A stretch of 64,000 bases of DNA from Acidimicrobiia bacterium (GTDB lineage: Bacteria > Actinomycetota > Acidimicrobiia > Acidimicrobiales > Bin134). Each line of letters opens with the position of its first letter. Position 1 is the stretch's first letter. Positions 20,294 to 32,069 of the stretch are shown piece by piece. Position numbers and translations under genes: made by a program. The notes beneath the pieces are model-generated. The model saw only the letters and a list, made by a program, of their open reading frames with translations, was not told the DNA's origin and made no database searches. The stretch lies in the NCBI GenBank assembly GCA_022819825.1, contig JAJEGM010000053.1:191722-255721 (forward strand), written 5' to 3'.

Positions 20294-20899
20294 TCACTGG
20301 CGGGCCCGGCGCGACAACGCTTTGCTGAACACCCGCACCCGCTCTTCGGTGACCACCGCATCCATGGTCACATCGCCGGGGTGGGACGGCACCCCATCCA
20401 CGAGCTGACACTCATAGGCCAGCCCCACTACCAGCGGCTTGGCTGGGCGGGGCCCGTTGAGCAAAAAGGACAGCGCCCGGTCGTAATAGCCCTGGCCTCG
20501 GCCAGCGCGATGGCCAGCAGCGTCGAACACCACTACAGGGGCGAACACCACATCAAGCTCCCGGGCCGACACCAGAAACTCGACATCGACATCAGGCTCG
20601 GGAATCCCAAACCGGTTGAGCACGAACGTAGTGTCCGGCCCGGCGGGGGCGAACTGGATGGGAGCGGGATCGCGCATCACCGGGAAATACACCTCGATGT
20701 CCCGCAGGCGGCAAGCGGTCACCAGTGGGGCCGGATCGATCTCGCCGTCGTCGGCCACCGTGGCTGACACCCGACCCACGCCGTCCAGCCAGCCAAGGGA
20801 GGTAACCGCGTTGCACACTGCTCGCGCCGCACCCTCGGGATCAGAAAACAAGCGCCGGGCCTCCCGGGCTTCGGTCCGCAACCGGCTGAGGCTGACCAC
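20294..20899 (-). CDS. 5-formyltetrahydrofolate cyclo-ligase
   Basis: VVVFDAAGHRAGRGQGYYDRAL, VGLAYECQLV. Confidence 0.85.
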   Translation of the reverse strand: MVSLSRLRTEAREARRLFSDPEGAARAVCNAVTSLGWLDGVGRVSATVADDGEIDPAPLVTACRLRDIEVYFPVMRDPAPIQFAPAGPDTTFVLNRFGIPEPDVDVEFLVSARELDVVFAPVVVFDAAGHRAGRGQGYYDRALSFLLNGPRPAKPLVVGLAYECQLVDGVPSHPGDVTMDAVVTEERVRVFSKALSRRARQ

Positions 20900-20950
20900 G
20901 GTTCCAGATTATCGCTAATGACCCGAAATTGGTTATCCCAAATGGCAACC

Positions 20951-20980
20951 TTGGCAGGTCATATTCTCGCTGGCTAACTT
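20951..20980 (+). promoter_or_regulatory. predicted hppA promoter TTGGCA-18-TAACTT
   Basis: -35/-10-like hexamers upstream of the GTG at 21010. Confidence 0.4.
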
Positions 20981-21009
20981 CGCCTAGTTATCTCAAACAG
21001 GGGGTCAAC

Positions 21010-23106
<2,097 letters not shown>

Positions 23107-23148
23107 AGCCATTGCCCAACGGGCCCCAGATCGGCTTATAATCAGATC

Positions 23149-23250
23149 GGTCATACGACCATCCCAAGTGAGCCGGAGCGAGGGTGGTAGAACCCCTTTG
23201 AGGTGTACCTCGCTCCGGCCCATGCGGGACTCTATCTGCCGATAGCCGCA
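23149..23250 (+). ncRNA. candidate small structured RNA downstream of hppA
   Basis: TATAAT at 23137-23142; hairpins GGTC-ATAC-GACC (23149-23160), perfect 12-bp stem GCCGGAGCGAGG/CCTCGCTCCGGC (23172-23183/23208-23219), TGCGG..CTATC-TGCC-GATAG-CCGCA (23223-23250). Confidence 0.45.
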
Positions 23251-23339
23251 CATCAGCCCTTTTCAGCAACTTTCACCCTTTCGGATTTCCGGTCCTGCGC
23301 TGTTACTCATCAGCTAGCTAGCCGTGGCAACATGAGCCG

Positions 23340-24128
23340 ATGCCGATAGCCAAAGTCAGCGACCTCGATCTCTACTTCGAGCTACACGGGTCGGGGCCAC
23401 CCCTGCTCAACATCAGCGGCAGCGGAGGCGACCTGCGCATGACCGCCCCCGACCTGAACCCCCTGAACCGGGCGTTCACCGTGGCCCACTACGACCAGCG
23501 GGGACTGGGCCAGACCTCGACTCCGCCGCTGCCCTGGACCATGGCGGACTACGCTGCCGACGCCGTTGCCTTCTTGGACTTCTTGGGCTGGGATTCGGTG
23601 CCGGTGGTGGGCACCAGCTTCGGCGGGATGGTGGGCATGAACATGGCTGTGCTCCATCCGGGGCGGATCAGCAAGCTGGTGCTCAACTGCACCTCCCCCG
23701 GCGGCCCCGACTACAGCTCCTGGCCCTTGCACACCCTGGCCGACCTCGATCCCGACGAGCGGGGCGAGGTGGCGCTGGAGATCATGGACACCCGATATGA
23801 GCGGGGTGGTCCTCTTCCCCCCGGCGTAGAAGTGTTCGTTGCCAATGCGCGCCCCGACGGCCCCGCCCTACCGCTCGAAACCCCTGGCGCGCTCGGCCAG
23901 CTGGAAGCCCGCCGGGGTCACGACGTGGTCGACCGCCTGGGCGAGATCGACGTGCCCACCCTGGTATGCGCCGGCATCCACGACGGCATCGCCCCCATGC
24001 GCAACAGCGAACTCCTGCGCGACCGAATCCCCAACGCCCGCCTGGCCACCTTCGACGGCGGCCACATCTTCATGATGCAAGACCCCACCGCCTACCCGAC
24101 AATTTTGGAATTCCTTACCGAAGACTGA
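23340..24128 (+). CDS. alpha/beta hydrolase
   Basis: VAHYDQRGLGQTS, VGTSFGGMVGM. Confidence 0.9.
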   Translation: MPIAKVSDLDLYFELHGSGPPLLNISGSGGDLRMTAPDLNPLNRAFTVAHYDQRGLGQTSTPPLPWTMADYAADAVAFLDFLGWDSVPVVGTSFGGMVGMNMAVLHPGRISKLVLNCTSPGGPDYSSWPLHTLADLDPDERGEVALEIMDTRYERGGPLPPGVEVFVANARPDGPALPLETPGALGQLEARRGHDVVDRLGEIDVPTLVCAGIHDGIAPMRNSELLRDRIPNARLATFDGGHIFMMQDPTAYPTILEFLTED

Positions 24129-24156
24129 GCAGCCGGTTTCGCTCTACCGTGTTTGT

Positions 24157-24690
24157 GTGAATCGGGAGCAGGCGCTGCGAACACTGGGGCTGGAGAAGGG
24201 AGCGCAGCCCGACGACATCAACCGCGCCTATCGGACGCTGATCCGCCAAGCCCACCCCGATGCTGGCGGCACCACTGCGGTGGCGGCCCGCATCACCGAG
24301 GCCTACCACTGGCTCCAGCGGGCTGGTACTGAGCCTCCCCCGACTCCGAAACCAGCTCCCCCACCCCAACCAACCCCTTCGGCGGCCGACGACGCCTCTG
24401 TGCTGCTCCTCCCTCCAGGCGACGTATTCGCCCGGCTGGTAGAGGCCGGACACCAGTTGGGCGAGGTGAGCTACATCGACCACGACGCCGGCATCGTGCA
24501 GATCACCTTCACCGCCCACAACGGAATTGTCTGCCAGCTAGCAGCCACGGTCGTCTCGATGCCATCCCGAGCTAGCCGGGGCGAAGCCAGAGTCGAATTC
24601 ACCCTCGATCCCCTGGCCAGCGGCGAAGCCCCACCCATCGACCAAGTTGTCGCCCGATTCGCCCGCATCTTCCAACGAACAAGCCTCTAG
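24157..24690 (+). CDS. J-domain protein
   Basis: INRAYRTLIRQAHPDAGG (HPD motif). Confidence 0.8.
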   Translation: MNREQALRTLGLEKGAQPDDINRAYRTLIRQAHPDAGGTTAVAARITEAYHWLQRAGTEPPPTPKPAPPPQPTPSAADDASVLLLPPGDVFARLVEAGHQLGEVSYIDHDAGIVQITFTAHNGIVCQLAATVVSMPSRASRGEARVEFTLDPLASGEAPPIDQVVARFARIFQRTSL

Positions 24691-24728
24691 CTCAAAGTGT
24701 CACCGGTCGTCCGTAGAGTGGTCGGCCC

Positions 24729-25361
24729 ATGTCGGCTGTTGCCCCACAATCCGAGCGACGCAATGCCATTGCCCAGCCCGCGCTGTGGAGTATGCAAGAG
24801 CCCATCGCACTCGAGTTGGCCCCTAACCGGGTCGACATGGGGGACGAGGCATGGGTTGACAGGATGACCGGCTTCGTCCGGGGCGGCGACACCCTCTTGG
24901 ACGCTCTGGTGACTACGGTCCCCCTGTCCACCGGAAGACGGCCCATGTACGACAACATGGTGGATGTCCCACGGCTGTCAGGCCATCTCCCCACCGCCGT
25001 AGTAGGCTCTGCCATACCGGTGATCAGCGAAATCGCCACGATGCTGGGCGACCGCTACCAGAAAGCGTTCACCCGAGTGGGAATCAACCTCTACCGCAAC
25101 GAACGCGACAGCGTGGCCTGGCACGCCGACAAGATCGGCCAAGTCATGCACCAACCCGTCATCGGCCTGGTGTCGCTAGGCGCGGCTCGCCCCTTCCTGC
25201 TCCGCCCCCTCGGCGGCGGCAAGTCCCGAAAGTTCGTCCTCGGCTCCGGAGATCTACTGGTGATGGGCGGCAACTGCCAGCACCGCTTCGAGCACTCCGT
25301 CCCCAAGCTCTCCCACCCCACCGCCCCTCGCCTCAGCATCACCTTCCGCCACGAGGAGTAG
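24729..25361 (+). CDS. AlkB-like 2OG-Fe(II) dioxygenase
   Basis: GINLYRNERDSVAWHADK...GDLLVMGGNCQHRFEHSVPK...RLSITFR. Confidence 0.88.
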   Translation: MSAVAPQSERRNAIAQPALWSMQEPIALELAPNRVDMGDEAWVDRMTGFVRGGDTLLDALVTTVPLSTGRRPMYDNMVDVPRLSGHLPTAVVGSAIPVISEIATMLGDRYQKAFTRVGINLYRNERDSVAWHADKIGQVMHQPVIGLVSLGAARPFLLRPLGGGKSRKFVLGSGDLLVMGGNCQHRFEHSVPKLSHPTAPRLSITFRHEE

Positions 25362-25380
25362 CGAGGACCGGTTTCGGTGC

Positions 25381-26478
25381 TCAGCTCAGATCGAAAACAG
25401 TTCTGATTCCGATACTGGCTCGGAGGTCGTCGAGGCCGGCGTTGATCTCATCAATAGGACGGCGGGCGGTGATCATGGGCTCCAGGTCGAGGCGGCCGTT
25501 CTGCCACAGGGCCAGCAGACGGGGAACTTCTCGCTGGGAGTTGCAGCCGCCGAACAGGCAGCCCAGCAACTTCTTCTCGGCAGTGAGATACATGACGGCG
25601 GGATTGATGGTCACGGTGTGCTCAAGGGCGGGTGCACCCACCATCACCGTTGTACCGCCGTTGCGGGTGGCCGCCAAGCCAGCTTCCACCAGCGGACCGG
25701 CCCCGGCAGCGTCGAAGGCGTAGTCGGCGCCGATCCCCTTGGTGGCCTCCTGCACATGGGCCACCACGTCGGTCTCGTTCGGATCGAGCAGGTCAGTGGC
25801 CCCGAATGCCACGGCGGCATTGCGGCGGTCGGCCACCGGGTCGGAGGCGAAAATGCGGGATGCACCGGCCAGGCGGGCACCCTGCACTACCGACATGCCT
25901 ACACCACCCAGGCCCATTACCAGCACGGTGGCACCCTCCTCCACCTGGGCAGTGTTGAGCACTGCACCCACGCCTGTCTGGATGGCGCATCCGATCACCG
26001 CAGCTACTTCCAGGGGCACGTCGGGGTCGATCTTCACCGCAGCGGTTTCGGCCACCAAGGTGAGCTGGCCGAATCCGGCGACTCCCAGGCCCCGGTACAC
26101 CGGCTGGCCATCCATCGTGAACGGAATCGAGCCATCGGGCATCGTCCCCATGAACATCGAGGCCGCCGATGCGCACAGCGTCATCTCCCCTCGCACACAC
26201 CAGTAGCACGTCCCGCACGGGCCAAACGGTGACAGCATCACGTGGTCACCTTCGGCCAGGGAGTCCACCCCCGGGCCCACCGCGTCGACGATCCCGGCGG
26301 CCTCGTGGCCCAAAATGATCGGGGTCATCATCTCAGGAGCATCGATCATGGTCAGATCGGAGTGGCACAGCCCGCAGTGGGTGACCTGCACCCGCACCTG
26401 CCCCGGCCCGGGATCGACGCAATCCACGTCGGCCATCACCAACGGCGTGGCCGGCGATGCCAGGAGTGCTGCCTTCAT
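25381..26478 (-). CDS. Zn-dependent alcohol dehydrogenase (MDR family)
   Basis: HCGLCHSDLTM, GHEAAGIVDAVG, GPCGTCYWC, GLGGVGMSVVQGA. Confidence 0.9.
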   Translation of the reverse strand: MKAALLASPATPLVMADVDCVDPGPGQVRVQVTHCGLCHSDLTMIDAPEMMTPIILGHEAAGIVDAVGPGVDSLAEGDHVMLSPFGPCGTCYWCVRGEMTLCASAASMFMGTMPDGSIPFTMDGQPVYRGLGVAGFGQLTLVAETAAVKIDPDVPLEVAAVIGCAIQTGVGAVLNTAQVEEGATVLVMGLGGVGMSVVQGARLAGASRIFASDPVADRRNAAVAFGATDLLDPNETDVVAHVQEATKGIGADYAFDAAGAGPLVEAGLAATRNGGTTVMVGAPALEHTVTINPAVMYLTAEKKLLGCLFGGCNSQREVPRLLALWQNGRLDLEPMITARRPIDEINAGLDDLRASIGIRTVFDLS

Positions 26479-26497
26479 GGAAACCTCTCTTTTGGGT

Positions 26498-27256
26498 TTA
26501 CTTCTTGCCGGCCTTCCAGCCGGTGGTGGCACCGGAGACCATGCCGTAAGGGCCTGACGGCCACCGGAAGCAGTCCACCATGAGCTGATCGACTTCTTCC
26601 CGGCTGGCCACACCCTCGGCCACTACCGCGTTGGCCTCTCGGATCATGGCCCCGTACACCCGATTGGTGACGTAGCCCCAGCTCATGGCCGAGTCTTTGA
26701 TGACCACGGGGTTCTTGCCTGCGGCTGCCGCCAGGCGACAGATGGTCTCGGTGGTCTCGTCGGAGGTTTGCGGCGCCCTTACGATCTCAGCCAGCTTCAT
26801 CACCGGCGGCGGCGATGCCCAGTGCCATCCGATTACCCTGTCGGCTCGATCGGTAGCCACCGCCAGGGCCTGTACCGGATACCCGCTGGAGTTGGATGCG
26901 AAAATGGTGTGCTCCGGGCACTCTTGGTCGAGCTCTCGGAACAACTGAATCTTGAGGTCCAGGCGCTCGGGGACCGCTTCGATAATCACATCGACGCCCG
27001 CAGCTGCATCCCGGTCAGTGGTGAAGTCGATGCGGGCCAGCGCAGCTTCAGCCTCGGCCTCGGTCATCTTGCCCCGGGCCACTGCCCCCTGGATGCCGAA
27101 TCGGCCCTCGGACACCAGACCGGGGGCGGCCGCAACAATGTCGGGATCAATATCGAAGGCCACCACGGGATGGCCGGCGATGGCCATCACCTGAGCGATG
27201 CCCGAGCCCATCACCCCCGAGCCGATGACTCCGATTTTCTCTGCGCCGGCGGTCAC
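26498..27256 (-). CDS. 3-hydroxyacyl-CoA dehydrogenase
   Basis: IGVIGSGVMGSGIAQVMAIAGHPV; ASNSSGYPV; GYVTNRV. Confidence 0.9.
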   Translation of the reverse strand: MTAGAEKIGVIGSGVMGSGIAQVMAIAGHPVVAFDIDPDIVAAAPGLVSEGRFGIQGAVARGKMTEAEAEAALARIDFTTDRDAAAGVDVIIEAVPERLDLKIQLFRELDQECPEHTIFASNSSGYPVQALAVATDRADRVIGWHWASPPPVMKLAEIVRAPQTSDETTETICRLAAAAGKNPVVIKDSAMSWGYVTNRVYGAMIREANAVVAEGVASREEVDQLMVDCFRWPSGPYGMVSGATTGWKAGKK

Positions 27257-27969
27257 GACAGATGCGCGCCGAACCAGGCCGCCATACGGGACCAGCCATC
27301 GGAGGCAGCGTCGGCGTTGTACGACGGGCGCTCGTCGCACAGGAACCCGTGGTCGGCATCGGCGTAGCGCACGATGTCGGTGGGCTGGGCGTTGCCATCG
27401 AGGTCGGACCGAAGTTGCTCAACACCCTCGACCGGGATCATGCCGTCGAGGTCGCCGAACAGGCCCAGCCACGGGCACTGGAGGTCGCCATGGCGGTCAG
27501 CCAGCTTGGGCTGGCCCGGGGTGAACCCGTCGGTCACGATGGCCCCGCCGTAGTAGGTGACCGCCGCGCCCACTGGGCGGCTGATGGCCGTCAGGAAGGT
27601 GACCCGGCCGCCCATGCAGAATCCGGTGATGCCCACCTTGTTGGACGGAATCCCCTGGTCGGCCAGAAAGCCGAGAGCGGCATCCACGTCCATCAGGGAG
27701 TGGGAGTCGAGGAGGTTGCCCATCATCTCGAATATCTTGTCCATCTCGTCGTAGCCGGCCAGATTGTTCTCATAGCGGTGATAAAGATCAGGGGCCACCG
27801 CCAGATAGCCCTCGGCCGCTACCCGTCGGGTTACGTCCTCGATATGGCCGTTCAGCCCGAAGGCCTCCATGATCACGATTACCGCGGCACTCGGCTCGCC
27901 ATCGGGGCGGGCGACGTACAGCCTCATCGGGCCATCGGCAGTGGAGAGTTCTACGTTCTCGGTTTGCAT
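27253..27969 (-). CDS. dienelactone hydrolase family protein
   Basis: GITGFCMGGRVTFL; DADHGFLCDERPSYNADAA. Confidence 0.88.
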   Translation of the reverse strand: MQTENVELSTADGPMRLYVARPDGEPSAAVIVIMEAFGLNGHIEDVTRRVAAEGYLAVAPDLYHRYENNLAGYDEMDKIFEMMGNLLDSHSLMDVDAALGFLADQGIPSNKVGITGFCMGGRVTFLTAISRPVGAAVTYYGGAIVTDGFTPGQPKLADRHGDLQCPWLGLFGDLDGMIPVEGVEQLRSDLDGNAQPTDIVRYADADHGFLCDERPSYNADAASDGWSRMAAWFGAHLS

Positions 27970-28004
27970 GGCTGCCGATGGTAGTTCTCGGTTCGACCAG
28001 CGGC

Positions 28005-28553
28005 CTATTGGTCAGGACGGGGAGCATAAACCGGATCAGAGCGGTCTCGGCTGCCCCGCAAGAAGCGCTCATCGAAAGGACGGAACTGCTCTTCTCGCAC
28101 CCATTCCGTGGTAGCCACCCGCCGCTGGATGAGCCAAGGTCCGTCGCCTCGTCGGCACACGTCGTCGATGAAGCGGAAGCCCACCGACAGGTTCAATTCC
28201 GGCGGCCCTCCCTCAGTCCAATGCCGGGCGATGCCGTGGGCTTCGGAGCGAGCCCATTGCACAGTGCCCCCATCGGCAGAAGTTGCCAACTCCGGGTCGA
28301 CTTCCACAAACACGTTCAATACGTTGTGGACCGAGCCGGTGTAGCGACGTAACAGACGCTCGCTCCACACCAGATACTCGTCCACAGTGCCCTCAAAAGT
28401 GCCGTGGGAATCGGTGGCGTCCGGGTGGTAGCACGAGCGGACCAGCTCCATGTCGAGGCGGTCCACCCCCCGGCAGTACCGATACAGCAGTTCGATGATC
28501 TCTTGCTTGGACAAAAGTTCGGCAAGCTGGGCCTGGCTGTCCACAGCCGCCAT
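28005..28553 (-). CDS. SnoaL/NTF2-like protein
   Basis: QEIIELLYRYCRGVDRLDMELVRSCYHPDATDSHG. Confidence 0.85.
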   Translation of the reverse strand: MAAVDSQAQLAELLSKQEIIELLYRYCRGVDRLDMELVRSCYHPDATDSHGTFEGTVDEYLVWSERLLRRYTGSVHNVLNVFVEVDPELATSADGGTVQWARSEAHGIARHWTEGGPPELNLSVGFRFIDDVCRRGDGPWLIQRRVATTEWVREEQFRPFDERFLRGSRDRSDPVYAPRPDQ

Positions 28554-28599
28554 TCTGCCCTGCCAGCAGGCTGTTGGTCTGGTTAGACTCAGCATTGAG

Positions 28600-28902
28600 T
28601 TGGCAGCGAACCCCGAGCCCGACGCCTCTTGGCATACCGACCCATTCGGGCGGCATGACGCCCGATGGTGGGATGGTACAAAATGGACTGAAAAGGTCCG
28701 CGACCGAGAGCAGCCCGGCATCGACCCGCCTGGCATCGCAGTGGCCCCCCAGGCAATCCCCCTTAACGAGCCAGCCCCGCCCATCCCCAGCCGGCGAATG
28801 ATCCGCCTCTTCGGCAAACGGCTGCCCGGTGCCATGCTGCTGGCGTCAGTGGCCCTTGTTGCCGTGATCGTGCTGGTAGTCGTGGTGGCGGTGCTCATCT
28901 GA
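28600..28902 (+). CDS. DUF2510-type short membrane protein
   Basis: ASWHTDPFGRHDARWWDGTKWTEKV plus C-terminal TM; start uncertain. Confidence 0.6.
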   Translation: MAANPEPDASWHTDPFGRHDARWWDGTKWTEKVRDREQPGIDPPGIAVAPQAIPLNEPAPPIPSRRMIRLFGKRLPGAMLLASVALVAVIVLVVVVAVLI

Positions 28903-28958
28903 CGGGCCCAGAGCTCTCAACAACTCCTTGATCGACATCTCCCGGTAGTGTCCTGGCC

Positions 28959-29702
28959 GTGGCAAAACGAGAGATCATCTTGCACGAGTATGTCGACATC
29001 ATGGGCCAGGCGGCGTGGCCCTACATGGAGCACATCAAGATCCAGAACCGGGACGCCCGGGTTGGTTTCGAGCTCCTGGGCACTTGGTACACCATGGGGA
29101 TCACTGCCCGCTGGCCTCAGGTGGTGAACCTGTGGGACTCGGGGGGCTGGGACGGCTGGCTCGAGCGGGTGGATAGGCTCAATCTCAAGCGGAAGTCCAA
29201 CGACCTGCTCGACGAATGGTGGGAGGAGGCCTACAAACTCCGCACCGGAGGCTACGACCGAGTCCTGGGATCGGTACCCGAATCGCCTCCGGTGGCATCG
29301 GTGCTCGCCGGTGAGGTGCGGGGCACGCTGTACATCCACGAGTTGACCGAGGTGCGGCCGGGTTCGGCCCGGGACTACCTGGCCGCCATGGCCACCGACT
29401 ACCTACCCGCCGCGGCCGACTACGGCTACACTTGCATGGGGCTGTGGGAGGTGCTGCACCACGACTACGAGGTGTGCACGGTGTGGGCCGCTTCCCCCGA
29501 GGCCTATATTCGACTGAACAAAGCTGCCGACGCGGCTGGCGGATTCGACGAGGGGGTCGAGGGCGACGACCGGCTGGTGGCGTGGCGAGCGACAGCCCAG
29601 CAGTACACCACCCGCTTTCGGGAAGAGCTGATGACCCCAGCCCCCGGCACGCTCACCGGCCCCGAGGCATACGAAGACGACACCTATATCAATCGGCCAT
29701 AG
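28959..29702 (+). CDS. NIPSNAP-like protein
   Basis: two alpha/beta-barrel-like repeats (ILHEYVDIMGQAAWPYMEHI; LYIHELTEVRPGSARDYLAAM). Confidence 0.6.
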   Translation: MAKREIILHEYVDIMGQAAWPYMEHIKIQNRDARVGFELLGTWYTMGITARWPQVVNLWDSGGWDGWLERVDRLNLKRKSNDLLDEWWEEAYKLRTGGYDRVLGSVPESPPVASVLAGEVRGTLYIHELTEVRPGSARDYLAAMATDYLPAAADYGYTCMGLWEVLHHDYEVCTVWAASPEAYIRLNKAADAAGGFDEGVEGDDRLVAWRATAQQYTTRFREELMTPAPGTLTGPEAYEDDTYINRP

Positions 29703-29738
29703 GCATCAAACGGTCATAGGCAGAGAGGAGCACCAGCT

Positions 29739-30863
29739 ATGCGGGGCATCTTGTTCGACGGCGAGGGCGCGGTTGTGGTCGATGGGCTAGGAGTGACCGA
29801 TCTCGAACCCGATCAGGTTCGAGTGCGGATCGGGGCAGCCGGGGTGTGTCACTCCGACGTGTCGGTGATCAACGGGACCTTTGGACAGATGTTCTCCCCG
29901 CCATTCGTGATGGGCCATGAGGGTGCCGGCCAGGTGGTGGCGGTGGGCGACGATGTCACAACCGTGGAGGCCGGTGATCACGTGGTGATCGCCACCATCG
30001 ACAACTGCGGGCGCTGCTCGGTGTGTGCCACTGGCCACCCCACCTTGTGCCAAACCTCCAAGCTGGGTGCGGCCATCGCCAGGCGCAACGAGACCGGCGA
30101 GGAGCCCGGCCCCGGCGACTTGCCTGCCTACTTCACCTACCAGGGCGAGGAGATCATGGGCTTCGCCAACACCGGCGTGTTCGCTGAGGAGGTAGTGGTA
30201 GGCCAAGGCCAAGTTGTGGCCATCGACAAGCGGGTGCCGTTCACCAGCGCCTGCCTCATCGGCTGCGGCGTGCTCACCGGCACCGGCGCCATCTTCAATC
30301 GGGCCCAGGTCTACCGGGGCGACTCCGTGGCGGTGATAGGTGTGGGGGGCATCGGCCTCAACGTAATCCAGGCCGCCCGCATCGCCGGGGCTACCAAGAT
30401 CGTCGCCGTCGACAACAACCCCGCCAAGGAGGGATTTGCCCGCCAATTCGGCGCCACTCACTTCGTGGACTCCGGCCAAGACCCGTCAATCGAGACCGTG
30501 CGGGAGATCACCGCAGGCGGGGTGGACTGCTCGGTGGAATGCGTGGGCAACACCTCGCTGATGATGGACGCGGTGGAGATGCTGCGCCCCGGCGGCAGCA
30601 TGGTGATCTTGGGAGTGGCGGGCATGGACTCCCGGATGGAGCTCGCCCCGTTCAAGCTCTACCAGAACAAGTCGATCATGGGCTGCCGCTACGGATCAGC
30701 CCGCCCCGCGTTCGACATCCCCGCCCTGGTGGACTTGTATCTCGACGGCCGCCTGCTGCTGGACGAGTTGGTGTCGGCCACCTACGACCTAGCCGAGCTC
30801 GACAAGGCCTTCGACGACCTCGAGGCCGGGAAGCTGGCCCGAGGCGTGCTCGATCTGAGTTGA
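29739..30863 (+). CDS. Zn-dependent alcohol dehydrogenase (MDR family)
   Basis: GVCHSDVSVINGTFG, GHEGAGQVVAVG, CGRCSVC. Confidence 0.9.
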   Translation: MRGILFDGEGAVVVDGLGVTDLEPDQVRVRIGAAGVCHSDVSVINGTFGQMFSPPFVMGHEGAGQVVAVGDDVTTVEAGDHVVIATIDNCGRCSVCATGHPTLCQTSKLGAAIARRNETGEEPGPGDLPAYFTYQGEEIMGFANTGVFAEEVVVGQGQVVAIDKRVPFTSACLIGCGVLTGTGAIFNRAQVYRGDSVAVIGVGGIGLNVIQAARIAGATKIVAVDNNPAKEGFARQFGATHFVDSGQDPSIETVREITAGGVDCSVECVGNTSLMMDAVEMLRPGGSMVILGVAGMDSRMELAPFKLYQNKSIMGCRYGSARPAFDIPALVDLYLDGRLLLDELVSATYDLAELDKAFDDLEAGKLARGVLDLS

Positions 30864-30902
30864 TCCTCAGGCCGCTCGGTACTCCCGAGGGGCTTTGGAT
30901 CC

Positions 30903-32069
30903 CTAGGCCGCCGGCGTCTCGGTGATGTCGGCGTCGAGGTCTAGATCGAAGTACTTGGCCGGGTTCTCCAGCAGCACCTTGCGGGAGATCGACTCGTCCA
31001 CCTTGGTGAAGTTCTCTTCGATGAACTCCTGGGAGTCGGGGAACGAACCCACCGAGTGGGGGAAATCGGTGCCCCACATGATGTTGTCCCACGGGATGAT
31101 ATCGACCATGTCGAACACCACCGGATCGCGGATCACGCTGAAGTGGAAGTGGTCGAGTATCTGCTCGCTGGGCTTGCGCTCGTAGTTCACCTTGAACCAG
31201 TCGCCGAACAGGTCGTAGTTGTCGTCCATGAAGTAAAGCGTGCCGGGCAGCCAGCTCGCGTTGGTCTCGGCGAAGTAGAACTTGATCTCCGGGAACCGCT
31301 CCAGCACGCCGGCGGCGATGAGCTGGGCCATGCAGTACACCGGGGAATGGCTGCCGGCCCGCTGCACCAGTGCGCTCGCCCAGGGACTGTCAGACGTTCC
31401 CTTGGCCGCCGATTGGGCCGGTGCCTGCCCCGCGCCGAAGCCGAAGTGGGGCGCCAGCTTGAGACCAAGCTCTAGGCTCTTCTCCCAGAACCGGTCGTCC
31501 ACCGGATCGGCGTAGGGAGAGCCGTTGGGGAAGTTGTAGAACGCCACCGATGGCAAGCCGGCCTCGGCAACGAACTCCAGCTCTTCCACCGCGTGGTCGA
31601 TGCCGGTGATGGGGGTCACCGCGTTGCCGATGAGCCGGTCGGGGGCCACCGAGCAGTAGTCGTGGGCCAAAAACGTGTTATAGGCCCGGATCATGGAGCG
31701 GTACACGTCGGGATCCTTGATGCCCTCGAGGAATCGGCTGGCGAACACCGGCGGGAACAGCACCTCGGCGTCAATGCCGTCGAGGTCTTGTTCCCGGAGG
31801 CGCTGCTCGGCGGGGCCTGCCCCCTCGGCCGGGCTGCCGTCGGCGTTGAAATAGGTGCCGCCGGAGAACTTCACCTTGTCGCGCCCGGCGATGTTCTGGC
31901 CGTTGCGAAGCAGCGGCTGGCCCTCGATCAGCCACCCCTCTCCCCCTTCGGGGAGGTGGATCAACCGGGGTGCCCGATCCTTGTATCGCTCGGGGACATA
32001 CTTCACGAATACATCGGGCGGCGTCTCCACATGCCCGTCAGCGCTGATTACCTTGTACTTTCGGCCCAT
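30903..32069 (-). CDS. amidohydrolase (amidohydrolase-2 type)
   Basis: VISADGHVETPPDVF...ETNASWLPG...NIMWGTDFPHSVGSFPDS. Confidence 0.88.
   Translation of the reverse strand: MGRKYKVISADGHVETPPDVFVKYVPERYKDRAPRLIHLPEGGEGWLIEGQPLLRNGQNIAGRDKVKFSGGTYFNADGSPAEGAGPAEQRLREQDLDGIDAEVLFPPVFASRFLEGIKDPDVYRSMIRAYNTFLAHDYCSVAPDRLIGNAVTPITGIDHAVEELEFVAEAGLPSVAFYNFPNGSPYADPVDDRFWEKSLELGLKLAPHFGFGAGQAPAQSAAKGTSDSPWASALVQRAGSHSPVYCMAQLIAAGVLERFPEIKFYFAETNASWLPGTLYFMDDNYDLFGDWFKVNYERKPSEQILDHFHFSVIRDPVVFDMVDIIPWDNIMWGTDFPHSVGSFPDSQEFIEENFTKVDESISRKVLLENPAKYFDLDLDADITETPAA

Noticed and set aside
30867-30915. Weak repeat aggccgc near convergent gene ends
   Set aside because: Only about 11 of 16 positions match; could be chance in GC-rich DNA
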